This document shows positions 48,966 to 60,959 of a stretch of DNA of 64,000 nt, piece by piece. The stretch lies in NCBI RefSeq assembly GCF_043641665.1, contig NC_092184.1:3083608-3147607 (forward strand), in the 5' to 3' direction. The position numbers were made by a program, and so were the translations under genes. The notes under the pieces were generated by a model. That model saw only the letters and a program-made list of their open reading frames with translations. It had not been told where the DNA came from and ran no database searches. This DNA comes from Enoplosus armatus. Taxonomy: Eukaryota > Chordata > Actinopteri > Centrarchiformes > Enoplosidae. The first letter of the stretch is position 1; every line of letters starts with the position of its first letter.

Positions 48966-50907
48966 ACCTGCATCGCTTCCTTTCTGACAACCTTGTAAAG
49001 ACATCAGTCAGCCTGCGCGACATCACGGCAAACATTTGATGGCGGACAGCTTCGCGTGTTCGCTTTCGCAAACGGCGTTGCCGCCAGCTTTATTTGAACA
49101 CTATTTAGCCTACATGTTGGCTAAATATTGTTTTATACGTATAGCATATGCTTAATCGGATATTTTGGTGTTTTTACTGAAATGGTGTTTTAGTTCGTTT
49201 ACAGAACAAATATCAACATTTTCACCTCTCTAATTCTAGCCGTGGCGTGGTCTTTCTTTCTTTTGCGAACATTAACTTTATTTTTATCTGCCTTGTGGTG
49301 CTGGTGACGAAAATTGACGCAGCGCAGTGAGACTGAGCTAAACACCAAAACAAATGGGGTAAAGGAGGCTAATTGGTTCTGCGGAGCTGCAGAGTTGGCT
49401 GATGTATGTCTGTGGGCTCATTACCATAAGCAGACCATTCACGTCAGTTGATTTATTGTTAATGTAAAAAGGTTGATTATTGGCAGTTTAAGTTGTGTCG
49501 GTGATTGGAACATATTGCTGACAAAAAAAAGAGTCAAATATTGAACCCGAGTGAAGTCGCCTACATATTTACATGGTAAGACTGAATTCAGATCGAAGCG
49601 CTTTAGATTCCAGGTAGTTGTGGAATCTTTACTTGTGTATCTGTGTTGCAACAGGGAAACGCTTGTGAATGTGTAAATTGGCGTCTGTTGATTAAAGCTT
49701 TCGGGGATGTAAAAGTACCAAAATTGCCTGCTTGAGTTAACCTCTTCAACTCTGCCGGACCCACCTGTGGTCCATGATTACGAACACATGCGTGGCTCGC
49801 CATTGTTCAAAACCCACAAAAGGTCATTTTACATCACAACCAATATCCCGAATTAAGCGGATGTCTGAGGAAAATGATGCGCAAGACCCCTAGAATGTTT
49901 CCATATGATGTAATGGGGCAGCCCAAAAATCATAGCATCTTTTAAGGCAATATTTTACGCAACATAATCAACATGGAGCTCCGCCTTTTTCTCCCGGTTT
50001 CCGCGTCCGAAGTGGCATAAAACAGGAGAGTGAATCATTTTCTCCTTTTCAACTGGTTGCATGAGCTTATACAACTGAAAACACCCGTCACCTGTTTGTC
50101 AAGTAGTTGCTGGACGTGCTATGCGTGATAAACTCTGTATTCAGGAACAAACTGCGCTTTTTTTTTTTTTTTTACCTCAGGCATGCTCTCGCACGGTCAC
50201 CGCACCGCAAAGTGTTGTGCTGCGTTAGTAAAAGTACGTAACATGCGAGCAAGGGAACTTTTGATGATGTAACTGGGTGGTAAAGCAGACGTAAGAGTGC
50301 AGAAAGCCACAACTAAACAACATCACCTGACTCTCCTCTCCTCTGCTCTCCTCTCCTGCTGTTCTTAATGCCATTACCGTCCAGGACTGGAGTGGACCGC
50401 ACTGGACACGGCAGACAGCGCTGGAGGAGGAGGGGGTGGAGGTGGGTGGAGGTGGGACGGAGAGGGGGGGGAGAAAAACACTCTGCAGTTGTGGCGAAAA
50501 GTCAATTGAATAATGAAAATACAACATTAATAACCATCTATGCCGTGGGCGTTCGCGACCCTCACCTAAAGAAAGAAAAAAAAAAACTTTGTTGCTGGAT
50601 TACCGTGCCAAAAAATCTGGAAAATGAATGACGTATACACACACACACAGAGACAGGGAGAGAGTGTCGGACAAAAGGTGAGCACGGTTTGCCGATCTTA
50701 CCCCTTCCATTCATCTATCCCTCCCTTTATCACCCCCCCCCCCTCCCCTCCACCGTCCCCGCTGTCCGCTCTGTCATTCTCTCTGTCCCCTCTGTCCTCT
50801 CTTGCCTTTGTCTGGGTCCGTCCAGAATCTGGCGGACCCAGACAAAAGAATGCTGCCTGTCATGGAGAAAGAGCAAAGGTCTTGGTTCTCCGGAGGGGAG
50901 GTTGGGG

Positions 50908-50966
50908 TGTGTGCGTGTGTGTGTGTGTGCGTGTGTGTGTGTGTGTGTGTGGGGGGGGGGGGGGGG
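50908..50966. repeat. (GT)n passing directly into a 16-base G tract
   Basis: GT-rich run with two C interruptions followed immediately by G16 at 50951-50966. Confidence 0.95.
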
Positions 50967-51440
50967 CGTTGTGGGCGGAGGGGTGGCCGGGTGTCAGGGT
51001 TGGAAAGGCTTTGTCAAAGCTGTGGCTATCCATTGTTGTTTTCGGGGGCTCGCTCCTGATCCGACGCCTACCTCGCCCATCTCCTCTGTCTCCGGTTCCC
51101 TTCTCTGCCCACCTTTTCCCCCGAGCCTCTGTCTTTTTTTCCGGAGCGAGGGATGGGAACGTAGAAAAAGGGGGAAATGCGACAGATGTCTGGCACGGAG
51201 CCGTTCGCCCTGTTTTAGCGGCGCGGCCGCTTCAAGCTCGGTGGCGTTCCGCGCCTCCTCGCGTGATGCTGGTCGTTAGTACCCCAGGGGGGGATGCTGA
51301 TGCCTCCAGTGAGGGTGCAAACTCTGGGTCAGTTCAGTGAAGTGCCCCGACCCCTTCTTACAGTCTGCTGATACATAAAGTCTGGCATCAAGTGGAGGAT
51401 GAAGTCTTTCTCGAATATATTTCTTTGTTTTTGAGTGTGT

Positions 51441-52226
51441 CATTGTGTGGAAGGTAACTAAGTACATTAACTAAAGTATTTCACTTAAGTACAGTATTGA
51501 GGTACTTGTACTGTACTTGAGTATATCCGTTGTATTTTACTCTATACTTTTACTCCACTACATTTCAGAAGGACTCCACCGCATTTATCTGGCAGCTATA
51601 GTTACTAGTTACTTTTCAGATGAAGTTTTAGGTAAAAAAAAAACACATGATAATCTTTCGTATAAGATACAAAGCATCGTTAGCGATTAAACCAGTGCTT
51701 CCCGCCTTTTCGGCTTTTGAACTGTGTCTCATTGGAGGCCTCAAAAAGTTCTCAGATTGTCCCATTTAAATGCCAGCTTTACGTAAAATGTTCCAAGATT
51801 TGACAAAAAAAAAAAAAAAAGAAAAGAAGCAGAGATTATAGGAAAGTGTGGGTAGCGGAACTGTTTTTTCTTCCTTCCTGCCCCATTAATCCTCTCACGA
51901 CTGCCCTGATTTTTCTTGTGACCCGACACACAAGTTGTCTGGCCTGTAACTGACTGTCGATAAAGTGGTTAAAACTACAACAGTAAAATGCTGCTTACCC
52001 ACTGATACGCAGCGAGAGTAACTATCTAATAATGCTACGACAACAATCGCAGTAATGAACCAGTCACAGGGGCCACAAGGACTTTTTCTGAGAGTACATT
52101 TAGTTGATAATACTTGTGGACTTGTTGAGTTTTGAATTCAGGACTTTTACTTGTGTTGCATTTCTAGATTGTATTGTATTCGTATTTTTACTGAAGTGAA
52201 GAACCTGAATTCTTCTCCCACCACTG
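51441..52226. mobile_element. hAT-like non-autonomous element (AAGGTAACTAAGTAC type)
   Basis: Begins CATTGTGTGGAAGGTAACTA and AGTACATTAA, with TACTTGAGTATAT, TTTTACTCCACTACATTTC and GTTACTAGTTACTTTTCAGAT. It ends CTTCTCCCACCACTG, the inverted partner of the start. This is a well-known abundant element of ray-finned fish. The outermost left bases are mutated and no clear target duplication is left. No transposase. Confidence 0.75.
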
Positions 52227-54960
52227 AATCTTTTAGATTGGCAGGGCCGCCGGCAGAACCTCTGCCCCCAACCAAACTCTGCTGAACGTCGGTATTTGTT
52301 TTACTTTCACCTTTTAAATTCTATTTCCACAAGAGTTTGAAAAAATAATCTCAACTCAAGGTCCACTTACTAGCTTTTTTTTTTTGTTTTGTTTTTGTTT
52401 AGCGCTTTCAAGAATGAACTTTCACACCCCATTTTGTTTTGTGCCAGGTGTGTGTACTTTTTGGTGGATAATATTAAACTCCTTCCTTAGTTTTTTGTCC
52501 AAAAAAAAAAATGTCAGAATCAGTTCTTACAAAAACCCACGTGTAATGTGTAATGTGTAATGTGTGTGTAACCATAGAATGCAAACCTCTCAAATTTCCA
52601 GAAATATGAAATAGGAATCCACAGCAGATGAAAGTCCTGGTTTTTTTTATTTTTTTTTATGTACTCTATAGAAGTCCCTTTACTTTGACAAGGTTACAGT
52701 AACATGACTTCCTGCTGTCGGCGTGCATTTGTACGACAGTCTTTCAGCTTGAAAAGTTTGGGGAAATCCTGGTCAAATGTCAGTCAGCCTGTTGCCAAGT
52801 GACAGTCGGCTCTCAGAGACGAAAGTTCAAGCCGTGACTCAGCCTCTCTCCGCTTTGACTGCGAACCAGAGGTGACGACTGATGTAGTTCATCTGCTCTC
52901 TGTGTGAATGATGAGTTGAATATTGAAGCTGAAGCTGTTGTGGATGATATGCAGAAATAAAGCGCCCGCCGTGTCAGGATTAGGATGTACAACACGTGGA
53001 GCAGAGGGTCAGAGGTTTCAGATTTTAATCTAGCTGAAGATTCTCACACCCCTAAACTTTCGTCTGGCGTTGGTGATTCTGCGTATTTTGCTCTTTTTTT
53101 TTTTTCTTTTTTTTTTTGCGGCGAGTGTTGCTATGCAGCAGTCTGGGGACAAATTGATTATTCAGTCCGGAGCCCAGACAGCCAATTGTCTTCTGCTCCG
53201 CTTTGATTCGCTGAAATGTCATTCTGACTGATGCCAGCGGTGATAGTTTCCTCAGTGGCACAGTAAACACTAAATATTTACTGAGCCTGAATAGTCACGG
53301 GCTAAATCTGATTTAAATGGTAATATTTGGATCAAAGCGGTCTGGAAAAGAACCGGCCGGCACGCATTGTGGCACATAAAGAAGTCGTTTCTTGATGTCA
53401 TACGGATGTGTGCGGGAGATGACGTGGCTTCTGTGGCTGTAAGCTGACAATACAGAAACAATCATCACACTCACTGTTCTGTCACAAATGAAAACCTCTA
53501 TTTTCTCATGATGAACCAGCAATTTTAGAACAACCCAGTTATTGCATATGACAAGTTTCCTGTTTTCATTTAAACATTATAGGTTATGAATGATTAAAAA
53601 AAAACCAAAACTGAAAAACTGAACATGACGATGAGGTGATTCTCAGTCATTTCTAAATGTCTCCAAGCAGCGTCTGTCCGTCAGCTGTCCCCGGCTGCGC
53701 TGTAGTTCCCGTGTTGTACCAGCAGATGGGGAAAGGAAACGTCTTTATGGGACGAGTGGAAGTGTGTGCAGCGGCATAGTGGGAGATGATTGCAGGGCTC
53801 TCGGCTCTGACCGCTCGCCGGCTTGCTGCTGTTTGATGAGACAAAACTTTTGCTGGTGTGGCTGATGTCTAAAGAGTTTTTTTCGTCTCTATTCCTGCTT
53901 TTTGTAATTTAGCTGCTGTTGCAGATTAGTCACAAATGCTTCCAGTAAAAAAAAAGGAAAAGTAGAAAGATTTATATATATTTGCTTTGGCTGTAAGCAG
54001 TAAAACACTCACATGTTCTTGTTAAACCATTGTTTTGTGAAATGTAAATGATAAATGCTTTGCTGTAAAACAGCTTCTCTGCAAAACATTCTCGATTTTT
54101 AAAAGGAAAGAAGTGGGCTTTTTTTTTTTCTGGTTGACTTCTCCATGTATTTATCTTTGTTTTAAATGTAAATACAATATGAATCAGATCAAATCTTTAA
54201 AACTTACTCATTCAATTAAACTATAATTGACAAAAGTTCAAATTACAGCACTCTAAAAACGTCTGCTCTGAACAATTCAATAAAAAGCACTGGCTTTAAA
54301 ATTGCAAAGTTTTTAAGAGCTGCGTGGCGTTATTTGGTATGAAATTGACATTTCTTAATGTCCTTAATTAAACCAAACTCTGAGTCTCCTTTTGAAAGCA
54401 TTGCTAATTATTATTTGCCTTCATTCTGAGGTTTAGGGGGCAAAGTCACTATCAGTTCCTGGTCTTTGTCCTTTTTATTCTAAAAGCTTGAGATCTGAAA
54501 TGCCCTCTAAAAAGACTTTTAGATGAACGCCCCCCCCCCCCCCCCCCCTCTCACGTTTGTAAATGACATACGTTAATGATGCAGGTGAAATCGCTCCAGG
54601 GGTGAAACAACACTTTCAAATTTCAGCTTGAATACTTTGATTTGGATAGCGGACGCAGCTCGCAGCCCTCCGCCGTCGTAGCTGGATGAAGTTTACACTA
54701 TACAGCTACAGAATAAGCGACACACACACACACACACACACTCACTCATACACATGCACTCCTTCCCTGAAAGGAGTGTCTCCGGGAGATGATTTCCTTC
54801 CCTGCGCGTCGTCCCCCTCGCACCCCCCCCCCTCCACCCCCGACCCCTCGTCCCCCGCCCTCCCTCCTCTCTGCTACGCAGTGTAAACACAGTGTTCCAG
54901 AGGAATGTTGGACTCCCTGACCTCCACTGCAGTTCACTCGGTTCAGCCTGGCCGCGCTGT
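52227..54960. other. non-coding region without supported gene
   Basis: AT-rich with T and A tracts and a C tract (about 54531-54548). (CA) run at 54721-54741. Nothing coding supported. Confidence 0.4.
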
Positions 54961-54970
54961 GCTCCAGCAT

Positions 54971-55002
<32 letters not shown>

Positions 55003-55324
55003 CCCACCTCCCCTCCCCATCTCCCCCTCACCTCCCCCTCCAGAGCCCCTTCACTCCACTCTCTCTGTTTTCCCCCCGCCTTGCCTCGCTCCTTCTCCTC
55101 ATCTCGCCTCTCCTACTCTTCTGACTCCTCCTTTTTTTCTTACCCCCTTTTTTCTTCCCTGTCCTTGTCCCTCACCACCACCACCACCCCCCAAACCCCG
55201 CCACCCCCCCAACCTCTTTTTTTCCCTTCCCCTTGTTCTCTCCTTTCTCTCCTTTCTCCTTACTTCCTCAGTACCCCCCCCCCCCCCCCCCCATTTCTTT
55301 CTTTGCCCATTCCCACTTGTGTAG
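54905..55324 (+). other. open frame with poly-Gln then Pro-rich sequence; coding status doubtful
   Basis: A frame of 139 codons starts MLDSLTSTAVHSVQPGRAVL, runs through about 11 Gln coded by a (CAG) repeat (54970-55000), then becomes Pro/Ser/Leu low complexity from a pyrimidine-only tract. The first 30 residues look protein-like and poly-Gln/Pro is common in vertebrate regulators, so an alternative first exon is possible. The rest follows from base composition alone. No domain is recognised. Confidence 0.15.
55010..55320. repeat. pyrimidine-only tract
   Basis: Nearly 300 bases of C/T with few purines, including C runs (about 55276-55292). A likely source of non-B DNA and of spurious Pro/Ser-rich frames. 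Confidence 0.85.
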
Positions 55325-56180
55325 TTTACCTCGCAGTCATTTCACAGTGTAGCGGTGGATTGTGTCTCTTTTCTATCTTCTTCTTTATGTGTGCTTCAGT
55401 TCAGATCAGAATCCAAACTGACATGATGTGGAGTCGAAACCTCCAGCAGGTAAAAGATTGACTGCAGGAGGTGTGCTAACCTATTGTGCTAACCATATTC
55501 TGCATGCAAACGTGCTGAATGCACTCATGTTTCCTGTGTGTCAAACGCACACACCTTGCTCAGACGCCATTGTGTCCAAAGCCTTGCACATGCACAGCCC
55601 ACCTCTGCACGCCTAGCCCACCCTCCCGCCCCACTTTACTCCCCTACTCCACCCCCCACCCCACCTCAGCCCACAATGGACTGCGGTTCCTAGAAACAGG
55701 ATACCGAGAGCCGGAGGCTTTAGTGTTTCTGCGCCGCGAGGTGTCTGAGGGAACAGAGAGCAAAGGGTTACAAGTGCATCCGGCCGCTCGTCGGTTTGAT
55801 TACCGAGGTGACAAGATGGCCAGAGCAGACATGTGCTGCTCGCAGTTTTTCCCTGACTGTGGCGTTTTCAACGTGCCGAGGTTCAGGGGGTTTAATTGCC
55901 GCAGGATAGAGCAGATTATAAATACATGCAGCCGGTCATCACAGGCCGCACTGAATGCGAACGTCTGGGGGAATCAGAGACTGTTTGTGTATGTGTAATA
56001 GATGCTGCTAGTGCTGCAGGGGCTACGCAGGGGCAGCCGCGTCACGGCCGGCGAATCAGCCGGCCAGTTTTTATAGCCAGCCAGCCAGCCAGCCAGCCAG
56101 TCTAACCTGACCAGCAGGGTCAGCAGCCAGCCAGCCAGCAGATCAGCACAGATAGCATGAATATAGATAGATCAGAAGAG
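55325..56180. other. unique sequence plus AGCC tetranucleotide tract
   Basis: A GC-balanced block at 55670-55990 has no repeat character and may be conserved non-coding DNA (for example GGGTTTAATTGCCGCAGG, GATTATAAATACATGCAG). From about 56078 follow AGCC repeats (56080-56100, 56130-56142). Confidence 0.35.
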
Positions 56181-56182
56181 AG

Positions 56183-56185
<3 letters not shown>

Positions 56186-56244
<59 letters not shown>
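56186..56244. repeat. (GT)n passing directly into a 31-base G tract
   Basis: GT run from 56186 then G31 at 56214-56244, the longest homopolymer in the window. Same design as 50908-50966. Confidence 0.95.
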
Positions 56245-56400
56245 CTGGCCATTTTTAGCACGCAAACCAAATCCGCTCGCACTCAAAAGCATTAGTGCAA
56301 ATTCATGCATTTACATTGGAATGGACAGTTTTACACCTTTACATTACTTTGACTCTCGTCGAGCTTCGAGAGGTGCGGAGCAGTGCGAGATCAAGTGTTC

Positions 56401-56834
56401 AGATCTTCCACTGAAGTAAAAGTAGCGATACCACAGTGTAGAAATACTCTGTTACGAGCGTTAAGTTCTGCATCCCTAACTTTACTTAAGTAAAAGAATT
56501 ATCAGCAACAAAATGTACTTGAAGTAGAAAGTATTAATCATGTAGCAGAAGTACCTCTGTCACTGTTATGGTAACATGTGTCATATATTCTATCCTCAGA
56601 TTATTATTACTGATTTACTACGTTGTAGGATACGTCGAGGTTAGCTATTGTGCTTTATGTTAGTTACTGTTTGGTAGTTTAACCCTTAACAGTGTATCAC
56701 TGAATAAACTTCTTTCAGTTTTAAGTAGTAGTTACTGTAAGTAGTTGAGTAGAAAGTAGCATGAAATGGAAACACTTAATTAAAGAACAACTTCCTCCAA
56801 ATTGTAGTTAAGTAGAAGTACTTTTCCACCACTG
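56401..56834. mobile_element. hAT-like non-autonomous element (CCACTGAAGTAAAAGTA type)
   Basis: Starts TTCCACTGAAGTAAAAGTAG and CGATACCACAGTGTAGAAAT, carries TTTACTTAAGTAAAAG and TGTACTTGAAGTAGAAAGTA, and ends AGTAGAAGTACTTTTCCACC and ACTG. The two ends are inverted relatives. This is another abundant teleost element with the same end type as 51441-52226. Non-coding. Confidence 0.7.
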
Positions 56835-59800
56835 AAGCCCATCAGAATTCAAACTCATTGCACGGCTCCTCTCCAGCACGCCTGCTTTATTCACCTCACC
56901 GAACTCAAACAGAGACGTCAGAACATAAAAGTACTTTAAGATGTCAAAAGCAAAGAGATCTCTCCGGCTGCAATCATCCAGTCTCTTCTCTTAGATACAC
57001 AGGAAGTGAGACAGTACGTTTGTCAAAGAGACGGGCAGATTTCGAGTAAGTCGCCCCTTAAGAGGGAGGCACTGTAAGCCCAAGGGGGCTCGCTGGGGAG
57101 CTAGACTTGAAAAGTCCACTGGATTATATTTGTTCTCAAACTTCAAACAGAAATGTTTCGGGAACAGTTGAAGATGTAGGTCATGGATAGATGCGTTAAG
57201 GTCAACAATAGGTTGACACTCACTGAGAATGTCTTTCGCACTGCTGTTAGGCTATCGACCCAAACTGGCTATTTTGGTCCGACGTGGCGGAGGTTTTACC
57301 GTAAAACTGTCAGTGCGCACGTGACATTCAGATCTGCGAAGGATACGCGTACGTTATTAACATATCAGTAACAAATAGTGACATTTAAGTTTAAAAGTAG
57401 ATTGGAAGAGTTCACAGCCTTCCCACTGGGTGACATTAACCCATTATTGCACTGGCGCTCCCAAATTGGGTCAATTTCGACACAGTGGCTTCCAGTGCGT
57501 TCCTTGATATGAGGGGATGGAAGAAATATGAGTATACTGTGTTTTGGAAAATGAGGTAGACAGAAAACAGAATTTGTTATTTCCTCAACCTTTATACCCA
57601 TTGATGGGTTAAGAAACTACATTTGCCCTTACTCTTATTTGTTTTGTATCCAATGACAGTAAATATGGTATTTTATAAATAGTATATATATATATATATA
57701 TGTATATATATGTTTTTTTTTTAAAGATGATGATAATGTTGTGTTGTATACTTGGTAACTATGGTGGTCACATGACTGCTCAAGGAAACAACCTCACATG
57801 GATATTGTGTTTGACGTGTACTTGGAAAAAGAAAACACTGATTGCAGAACGCGAAGGGTCATCGACTCACTTTGGACCAAAACCCGTTAACACAAACATC
57901 CAACTTGTTGAGCCGGTGTTGTCGGACTTTAAACATTTCTATCCTCCTCCTCCTCCTCCTCCTCCTCTTCCTCGCTGTCATCTGCATTATCAGCCTGACT
58001 TCATTCTCTCTGGTGATCTTCCCTCCATTTACATTAACCTTCCCTGCCTGTCTCCTTCCTGCTTTCTGCTCAGCGGTCTGAGACCATTCCTGCGTTCGCC
58101 TCGGCTGCTTTTATTTACTTAGGTGAATCCCTAGGCGGCTCGTAATCAACCACTTGCCGCGTATATGTAATGATGTATTCATTTTCCCCTTAGATTGGGA
58201 CCCTTGTACTGTAACTGCGAGTGCGGGCGGATCGTCAGTCACTCAGGTGGCGTAATGGTTGCACACAGATAATGAAAGCGACGCTGGTGGAGGAACATGT
58301 GGTTGCTTGCTCATTATGCTGACAGGAAAGAGGAACTTGGCTGACCTCTGCTGGGCTCTGACAGGCAGTGTTGCAGATGTTGATCACGGTTAATGATTTG
58401 ATCCAGGATGTATACGGTATTCTCAAGGCTTCCTCTGGCTTCTATTAACCGCAGAACGGCTTTAGGGGTCACTGGAGAGTTAGTGCAGCATCCTGCTGTT
58501 GTCCGGCAAAGGGCATCAGTTTAGCAGCAGTAAATACGATATCAGTGTTTTGTGGTTTCCTTAGATACTCTCCAATTACAAATGCGTGTAATTTTGGCAC
58601 TAAATGACCTGATTTTTCTCACCATGAATGTCTAACGGTCAACACTCTAGCAATCAGAACGACGGTGGCGAAAGCTGAAAGCTACGATTTTGAAAAAAAA
58701 CCCAAAAAACAAAAAACATATTTGCACATTTTCTAATTGGGATTTTGCATGTGGAAACCAATCAGCGACCACCACATACACAAGAATGAGAGCAGAATCC
58801 AAACCCCCGGGAGACTTCACTGAGAAGGGGTAAAGAAGACCGATGCAGAGAGAGCAAGTGAGAGAGTACAGTAAGTGAGTGAGAGAGGGAAGCAGATGGC
58901 TGGAAATATAGCCTGCTAAATTATTCATCTAGGCTGGAGTCTGGAGATAGATAGATGGATAGGAGCTGGCATGGACACTTTTATTAGGATTCCAAGAGCT
59001 GTGAGGAGAGTGGTTCAAAACACCATGATTGCCTTCTGAGACTAAGAAAAGTAATTGCATCAGGTCTGGGAACAGCTATTTGCTGGAGGAATTAAATCTC
59101 TTGTTTTAAATGAAACTGCGAAATAGGGACAGATGTGTGTGTGTGTGTGTGTGTGTATACCTAACTTGTGAAGCATAGAAATAAGTTTCAGCCCTCCGTA
59201 GTTGTGATTGCTGCTGTAAGTTCTGTCCTAAAGCCTATGTCTGCCGATTAAGAAAAAGAAAATCTTTAGCAAATGTCCTGGTCCTTCATTTTGCCCGATG
59301 TTGACTCCGCATGAGGTGATCCGGGACGCTGCGTGTTGCCTGAAAAACGTCAGGAGCCCGAACGTCCCGGCTGCCCTCGACAGTTTTGGGTTTCAGAACA
59401 AGTTGATTCGAAAGTGAGGGCAAATAAAAATGAGAAATGGCTAAAAGGGGAAACGACTGGTTCGTAAAATAAGATTTGTGGCAGTGAATGTCTGCTGCGG
59501 GAAGCACAGAGGTCCTTGAGTGGGATCCGGGGTCCAAGCATACTGAGGGATGGATGAAGTCCACCATAATTCACCAGAATGTCTTCCTCTAGAGAGGATG
59601 TTAAAGGCAATTTGCAATTTTCTAGACTTGTACCTGAAATATTTGCATTGGAAACCTCTATTTGCCTTAAGATGGGTGTTGTTTGCTTTCCCCCTCGGTT
59701 CAACATATAGAGACGGCACATATGCTCTCTCCATGCTCTATTTTTCCACTTAGCCTTTTGCATCATGTGCATGATATACGACTCTCCCAGATTCATAGAC

Positions 59801-60520
59801 ACACACAGAAACAGATGCACACAAACTCCTTAGTGGAGGGCTCCGGGGAAATAGAGCAGAGAGGAAGCTACGTGCCTTCACCAAGCGAGGGCTGTCTGGT
59901 GTCATGGCAACCGGTGCAGATTACCCCACCCTCCATCAGTCAGAGAGAGAGGAGAGAGGAGAGGAGAGGAGAGGAGAGAGGGATGGGCGCACACACACAC
60001 ACACTCATACACACACACACATACACACACATACAGGAATGTATGCGTGTGTATGCGTGAAATTGTTACACAACATCCAAAATGCTCCTATAGGGTTTTT
60101 AATGATTTGACATTCAAAACAATCAGTTTAAATGCGTAAACTGGTGCTTGTCAGCCCTTAAAACGTTCGCCTGTGCATTAGTGATCCAGCAGCAGCAGCA
60201 AACAGAAAAACCTGAATCGACAGGCGGGCACCGGGAGACGGCAGAGGTAGAAAGGGAGCGAGAAAGAAAATGAGGGAGGGAGGGAAGTGGAAAGGCGAGC
60301 AACGGTGAGAGTGGTGCAGAGAGAGGTTGAGATGTGTGGAGGGGCCATAAACATATAGTACTGCTAAATACGTCTGGGGGATATACTGTTATTAAAAGCA
60401 GTGAGGTTATCCAATGAGTAGCTTTACTGTGTGGGGGTGGACAGTTTGCAGCGTGCTAACGTGCTTCACGCCAAGCAAGTCCTATTGAAATGAATTGAGC
60501 GGGAGATGTCATCCTCCAAG
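56835..60520. other. non-coding region without supported gene
   Basis: (AT) run at 57683-57710, (GT) run at 59134-59156, GAGAG and (CA) runs at 59941-60035. The block at 59000-59110 is unique and compositionally balanced and could be conserved non-coding DNA. Frames are short, without domains. Confidence 0.4.
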
Positions 60521-60524
60521 CGTG

Positions 60525-60526
<2 letters not shown>

Positions 60527-60565
<39 letters not shown>
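60527..60565. repeat. (GT)n microsatellite
   Basis: About 39 bases of TG repeat at the 5' edge of a purine-rich tract. Confidence 0.95.
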
Positions 60566-60567
<2 letters not shown>

Positions 60568-60569
60568 GG

Positions 60570-60955
60570 TTAGTGCTGCAGCCCGAGAGGAGAGGAGGGG
60601 ATGCTGGGCAGTGATGCATGGACAAGCTGACAGCAAGAGGAGAGGGGGAAGAGAAGGGGAAGAAGAGGAAAGGGGAGATAATATTAGAGTCTGCATGAGG
60701 GTAAAACAGGGTAGCTGGAGATTTTTGTGGCAAAAAAAAAAAAGAAAGCAAGAAAGATCGGGTGTGGAAGAGATAAATGGCACCAGTGTGAGGAGAGGAG
60801 AAAAAAAGACAGAGGAGAGAGGGAGGGAGGGAGGCAGAGACAGAGAAGGAAGGAGGAGGAGGAGGTGGAGGGAGGGAGGGAGGCAGAGACAGAGAAGGAA
60901 GGAGGAGGAGGAGGAGGTGGAGGGAGGGAGGGAGGGAGGGAGGGAGCTGAGGCCA
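60570..60955. repeat. purine-rich tract with a tandemly duplicated unit of about 50-55 bases
   Basis: Almost all A/G on the plus strand. The string GAGGCAGAGACAGAGAAGGAAG followed by GAGGAGG and GGTGGAGGGAGGGAGG occurs twice in a row (about 60828-60880 and 60880-60940). It generates long Glu/Arg- or Pro/Ser-rich frames that are not genes. Confidence 0.85.
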
Positions 60956-60959
60956 TTTG

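Larger units (their letters stand above)
42674..51440. other. long non-coding region without supported gene
   Basis: Contains several C/G tracts, (CA) at 47634-47664, (GT) at about 47839-47866, and unique blocks that look like possible conserved non-coding DNA (43500-43730). Two exact TGATTGACAG sites lie at 43621 and 46933. Open frames here are short or low-complexity, and none has domain content. Confidence 0.4.

Noticed and set aside
50818..50878. Acceptor-like GGGTCCGTCCAG followed by an ATG-containing purine-rich stretch
   Set aside because: The possible donor (AAAG|GTCTTG) is weak and the following frame runs into the GT repeat. Not enough for an exon call.
50624..51340. Open frame of 238 codons, plus strand
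   Set aside because: Built on C/T-rich sequence and the GT-G repeat (poly-Val/Cys/Gly). No recognisable domain. Overlapping frames are equally open, as expected from low stop density in such composition.
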